A DNA stretch of 64,000 nucleotides. Source: Henckelia pumila (taxonomy: Eukaryota; Streptophyta; Magnoliopsida; Lamiales; Gesneriaceae). A model generated the notes under the pieces. The model was not told the DNA's origin and did not search any database. It was given only the letters and a program-made list of their open reading frames with translations. Positions 59,489 through 64,000 of the stretch are shown here, piece by piece. The translations under genes and the position numbers were made by a program. The stretch covers positions 6,386,001 through 6,450,000 of the forward strand of contig NW_027331831.1 of NCBI RefSeq assembly GCF_033568475.1. Reading direction: 5' to 3'. Numbering within the stretch: the stretch's first letter is position 1; each line of letters opens with the position of its first letter.

Positions 59489-62400
59489 TTTGAGAATAAC
59501 CAAGACCTATAAAGTAAGGGACTAAATAAGGGAAATCCATAAGTGAGGTGACGTGGATGCATAAAGAAATTGTCACTAATGAAGGCACCCATGAAGGTTT
59601 GCAACCATTAAGAGGAAAAATGACTCGAATCAACGACCCTTACCAATACCAATGCGTTCACCAATATGAAGATCCTCCCATAAAATTTCAGCGACTCCAT
59701 TTAACACAGGATTCATTTGGACATTGTGAACCATGTCAGCTCCAGACTGGTCACTGCATCCAATTTCTAGTTTCTCTCTGTTTTCAGATAAAGTAAGTTC
59801 TTCACGCTCAGTTGCAGTATCATCATTTGCGACCACATTATCAATTCTGCCTTTGACAAGCATATGTTCGCCTTCTTCAGTCTTGGAAGATGGCTGCAAC
59901 CCTGTAGACTCCAATTCAGACTCCTGTCGAGCCATGCCTTCAGCTGATCGTTTTCTCCTGCCATTGTAAGGAATTTGTTTGTCTAACTGCAATCCGGTAA
60001 AATAAACAGGTGATAATTCATTTTTTAACAGCAATTCTTCATGGGCTGGAACACGATTCTCTGAAATAAGTGTAGAATATTGACTAGGAATTTCGGATTT
60101 TTTGCCGGCAGTGAGAGCAGACGCGGAAACATCTTCATTTTCAGAGTCTTGTAAAACCGATTTTTTCTTGCGAGGACATGAAGCCAGTTCATGTTCTCTT
60201 GATGGATGATTAAGATCTACAATCATATGTTCCAACGGCTCAGTCTGGATCATCCCGGTTCTTCTAATGCCCTTTCTGTTAGCGTTGACAACAGCCGAGG
60301 GTGATTCTGATGTGGAACTTCTGGTTTTATCAGTTCCATCCACACTGGAAGAAAATGATTTTATTCTAGCTCCTTGGTCCAATGCAGTAGATGAACTTTT
60401 GTTTATCCCTGCAACAGGGGATATATGTCTTGCATCTAAACCAGACGTTTGATGATGACCACTTGGTATCTCAGCAGGGATGAGAGTGCCAGGAGCACCC
60501 ATAAGATCAATAATGTACTCGCTGCAGCGAATTTTGAAATTAATTAGCATACGCAAAAGTTGGTAAGCAAAGGCCAAAATAATGTTTCCAGAAAATTTCA
60601 AAATACATGCAGCATGAATAACTAATGAATTAAGAAAGCCAGGAAACAGAAAAAAATTTCAATTCAGAATATCAATTCATTGCATTGTAGTTATTCGAAT
60701 TGTATAACATACTAGACGTTTGGGTATTCGATAGCCTATGTTAATCTGCAAACCGTGTCACATACTCAAAATAAGAAAACTGCACACAGCATTAAACTTC
60801 AATGCTTTCAGACTAAATTCTCAGTTTATCAAAATGCGAACCCATTCTCTACCCAATAATGCAACAGAAAAGGCCAACACAGAATAAACTCTAACTTAAA
60901 CCTAACATCCATACCTATTAGTTGAAAACGTGGAACTAGCGAAAAGAATTTTTTTAAACAAGACTACAAGTGAGATATTACCTTCCATTATCCAATTTTA
61001 TCAAGTTTACAGCTCCTTCATCTGTTCCAGTATAGTAACTGCCTTTGACTAGCTTACAAGGAAGCTTGATCCTATCAGCGAGCACCTGTAAACGAACATT
61101 TAAAGTCATTATTGAACAGGATAGAAATTTTATGGAACGCATAAATGCGGTATTAACTTTATCCAAACATAAGGTCTCAGTCATTTAGACTGGGCGAACA
61201 GCACAACCGTTATGTTAAAAGGTAAATTTAAAATATAAAAGATAAGTACAAGGGATACAAAGGCTATCACAACCTTAAACAGTAAGGCCCTGTGGCGCGA
61301 ATGTCCAACATCAAGACAGCCAAGGGGAATGACAATTGCATTCAAACACATTCGCAATTCATAATTCCTTGCTCTCCACCTTCTGAACATGTCTTCTACA
61401 TCATTAACTGGACCTCCCATTTTGTCAACAACAATGTCAGCAATTTTTTGAACTAACAAACTTATTTTCAGGCCCCAATCAAGTGCTCGGTTTTCCATGG
61501 ACATGAAATACACTCTTTCCTCAAGCTTCCGGAGTTCCATATCAATTGCACGATTGACTAAAACCACCTCGTAATTGACATCATCCAAAACAGAAATTGC
61601 TTCAAGATCTGCCAGTGATGGCATTTTGGCCTGGACCACCAAATTCGAACTGGTTCCACAAACATCATAGAATCCATCCAATACTTGTTCGTCGTAATTG
61701 ACAACATTAGAGCTCTGCATTGAGAATACAGACACAATAATTCATCAAAATAATAACTAAAACACATCAATTTGGAATCTGCTCCCTTCTAATCATTCTG
61801 CCTAGAGATGCGGGAGGGAATCAACAACATACGAATAGCTTTAACACTACTCCTTCAATCAATGATAAAGAGTACTGACTGAAAAGCATAAAACAACAGT
61901 CTGCTAGTCAGTTCAAAGGCAAAAAATTTCAGGAAGAGCGGAAAGATTACGAGAGTCACTATGCTATGATCAAATCAATGACTAAATTAAAACATTGAAT
62001 TCGTCACAAAATTACTGTCACTGGACGAATTACCCTAATACCTATAAGCACACAGCAACAACTGAAGAGCTCCTGTTTCTAAGTTTCTAATTCAAAATTT
62101 TCACCAAAAACTTATCTGATTAGGGATTCAGAAACCATAATAACAAAACAAAGTTACAAAGTGATTGATTAATATTTCATCCGCGCTAACTAGGCATTGG
62201 CGAATCTGCAACAATTCTTTGCTTATATTTAGATAATACCGAACTAATAATTTCATATTACAGGGATTGGCTGAGCTTTAAACAAAGAAATCCTACAATT
62301 TAATATCCAGAACTCATAAAATTAGCAATTAGGAACTTTAGTGAGTTGAGATGCAAGATCTCTAGTTGACCGACCCACAATCAAAACACACAAAATTCAA

Positions 62401-62782
62401 AATAGATTTAACATATAACAATAAATGGGAAAAAACAAAAAAACAAAAAAGTTACCCAATATCGTAGAGATAAAAAGTCAGAGAGGCTCTGAGAAGGAGA
62501 GAATCCGAGGCTAATCTGCTTAGCAGCGTCGATCTGAGCGGTTTCCGGGTCATCGGCACTTTGCCCCGGATCCGAGACGCTGATTGCCAGCGCCAATTGG
62601 ACCTGAAATTCCTCCTCGAAGAAATTGAAACTACTTTCAGCCTCGTCGGCCAAGGACGACGCGGCGGCGGCAGGCAAATCGGAGGGCGATGGTAGCGATG
62701 ACGTCGGCGGCTGAGACGGCGTCGTTTGGTGATGGTGATCGCCTATGTGAAGCTTCCGCAGAAAGTGTTTCACCTTCGACAT
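57173..62782 (-). CDS. Raf-like MAPKKK with EDR1 domain (group B3, MAP3K-delta type)
   Basis: Ser/Thr kinase of the EDR1/CTR1-like plant Raf group, which acts in stress and defence signalling. Thirteen exons: 62782-62456, 61714-61274, 61085-60982, 60521-59644, 58974-58934, 58669-58601, 58513-58413, 58201-58123, 58046-57948, 57853-57785, 57677-57628, 57536-57360 and 57263-57173. They total 2526 bases, 841 aa, all GT/AG, phase kept. The start [18 protein letters not shown] and the [17 protein letters not shown] block resemble Arabidopsis At5g11850. Residues about 110-320 form the EDR1 domain ([40 protein letters not shown]). A variable linker of about 260 aa follows. In the kinase domain: glycine loop GIGSYGEVY, Lys602 in [13 protein letters not shown] with Asp698, SDFG with Asp716, [12 protein letters not shown] (Ala where many relatives have Pro), [20 protein letters not shown]. 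All catalytic residues are intact. Confidence 0.94.
59289..59459. mobile_element. Hairpin MITE in intron 4 of the kinase gene
   Basis: The ends GAGTTTCTTTCAAGTGCCC and its reverse complement are perfect. Pairing continues inward through CACCTACCATG and CCACCAATGATGTGGCACTA to a centre near 59375. It is flanked by TA runs (59251-59287 and 59469-59489). It is 171 bases long, and almost the whole length folds back. Confidence 0.85.
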
Positions 62783-62789
62783 GGTTCAA

Positions 62790-63180
62790 CCCTCATCGAC
62801 CGGGAAAAAGTCGCCGCTAGATGATAATTATAATAATAGACAATCGGAAAAGTGAAATCAATCGCATGAGGCTAAAGTGCGCAGCGGTTGCGTACGATTT
62901 CTGAGTTTCGAGAATGAATGATGGAGTCGCGATACGGTGGGCGTGGCGTATATTAGAAAAGAGGCGAGACGCGGTTTTAACTTGCGCACTGGATCGGAAG
63001 CTGAGTGGGGGCAAGGACTAGAGTAACTGAGCAAGTCTTCATAGACAAGCTACCAAGGTAGAAAAAACCAAATGGATATTAAATTATTTTTTTTCTTTTT
63101 GTTAATTAATTTATTATATAATAAATTATAAATATATACCGATATAATTCTTACAAGGATTTAATGCAGTAGGCAAAAGA
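62790..63180 (-). promoter_or_regulatory. Upstream region of the kinase gene
   Basis: A short ATG-started stretch at 62817-63014 on the minus strand has no family features and could be leader or chance. The sequence becomes AT-rich beyond 63060. No clear TATA box was identified. Confidence 0.3.
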
Positions 63181-63182
63181 AA

Positions 63183-63394
63183 TTTTTTTTTTTTTGTGAC
63201 GTTGGAATCCGCATGCGCTATTTTTCGGTGCGCTCTGGGTAAACCCCGAACTAACGCAATAGTTTGCAAACTACGCTAGTCAGGTAAATCACATTGGGCA
63301 AACTCTGTGTGGCAGGCTAGTCCAAGAAAATGTTGGCAGGGGAATCGAACTCCTGACATCTGGCCAAGAGTTCACATACTCCACCAACTTGAAC
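63183..63394 (-). mobile_element. Au-type SINE
   Basis: On the minus strand it begins GTTCAAGTTGGTGGAGTATG (A-box region). It continues with AGGAGTTCGATTCCCCTGCC (B box), then GACTAGCGTAGTTTGCAAAC, TCGGGGTTTACCCAGAGCGC and GCATGCGGATTCCAACGTCA, and ends in a poly(A)-like tail. This order matches my memory of the plant Au SINE. CAAAAGA flanks both sides (63174-63180 and 63394-63400). Confidence 0.75.
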
Positions 63395-63400
63395 AAAAGA

Positions 63401-64000
63401 TTTATTTTATTTAAGTATGCAGTGTACAGAAATAAAAGTTCAATTACAAAATTCACAAAATTTACATCTGAAAAATTAGTAACTAATAATTATCATTGCG
63501 CGATAATATTTGTCATTGTAGTGATCATCTACCAAAAGTAAGTATAAATTTGATGTCATATTATATATATTCGACTTGTGATTACAATATAAAAATTTAG
63601 TAAATTTAGAAAGAATTTTTTTTATTAATTAACAACTCGAAAGGTATTTGATGCCTCGTATACATGTTTTGATCTTTATCACGACCAAGTTCATTTACTT
63701 ACTTTTCTCAAGTTATTGTGTCCTTGCAATCTAAAGAAGTTAAATAAATAACATTATTGACTCACAAAACATTATAACAAGAAAAGCGCGCGCCCGCACT
63801 GGCATGAACTCTTCATCGAGAACTCTTTCAATAGCTCTACCTAGCTAGCCCGTGAGAGCCTTTATGAACCAATTTGATCAATCAATCGGAACATGACCGT
63901 AAGTGTGCTCATCAAATCTTGATAAAATGGTTATCGTGCCTAGATATTCAGATATACAAACATAAAATCCAGTTTAAATGAAAAATATCCTCAAAAACCC
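63401..64000. other. Intergenic DNA at the right edge
   Basis: The stretch is AT-rich with a GC-rich patch (63785-63860). No gene or repeat was recognised. Confidence 0.5.

Noticed and set aside
62817-63014. 65-codon open frame upstream of the kinase start
   Set aside because: No family similarity; the kinase start at 62782 is well supported by the conserved N-terminus.

Overview
The window is nuclear DNA of a flowering plant, and it fits a eudicot. It has intron-rich genes with GT/AG splice sites, AT-rich intergenic DNA, and many plant-type mobile elements (Tekay-type chromovirus, Cassandra-type TRIM, Au-type SINE, hAT and Mutator MITEs). Copies of a short element carrying a GTGAGACGGTCTCAC-like end recall asterid (Lamiales) genomes. 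That placement is an inference from memory of such repeats and is not proven here.

Six protein-coding genes can be reconstructed exon by exon, and in each the reading phase closes to a whole number of codons. They are: a plastid-type serine hydroxymethyltransferase (SHMT3-like, minus, 2319-6101, 11 exons, 530 aa); a DUF1639 protein (plus, 13563-17626, 4 exons, 283 aa); a DUF866/CXXC zinc-binding protein (minus, 18730-21486, 4 exons, 166 aa); EARLY FLOWERING 3 (plus, 41212-44262, 4 exons, 657 aa); a plant tandem CCCH zinc-finger protein (minus, 46946-48022, one exon, 358 aa); and a Raf-like MAPKKK with an N-terminal EDR1 domain (minus, 57173-62782, 13 exons, 841 aa). They form no operon or evident functional cluster. 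ELF3 and the CCCH gene both have evening-element-like motifs upstream.

The rest is mostly mobile DNA. 570-2120 is one LTR of a Ty3/gypsy-type element. 7.5-11 kb holds a hAT MITE and three foldback elements side by side. 22.4-27.9 kb is a 5.5-kb Mutator-like non-autonomous element made of repeats, with a 9-10 bp target duplication. 30.1-39.9 kb is a retrotransposon nest: a Cassandra solo LTR with a 5S rRNA-derived core, a young Tekay chromovirus with two 2.65-kb LTRs and most of gag-pol deleted, a solo LTR with perfect TATAG target duplication, and remains of an older LTR. 44-57 kb holds SINEs, MITEs and two very good inverted repeats.

The most unusual signals are evenly spaced palindrome arrays inside two apparently unrelated LTRs (period 73 bp at 811-1064, period 74 bp at 38983-39163), the repeat-built Mutator-like element, a perfect 60-bp-arm hairpin at 45184-45310, and a 120-bp-arm inverted repeat with a flanking direct repeat at 56402-56708. 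I see no clear novel multi-gene system.
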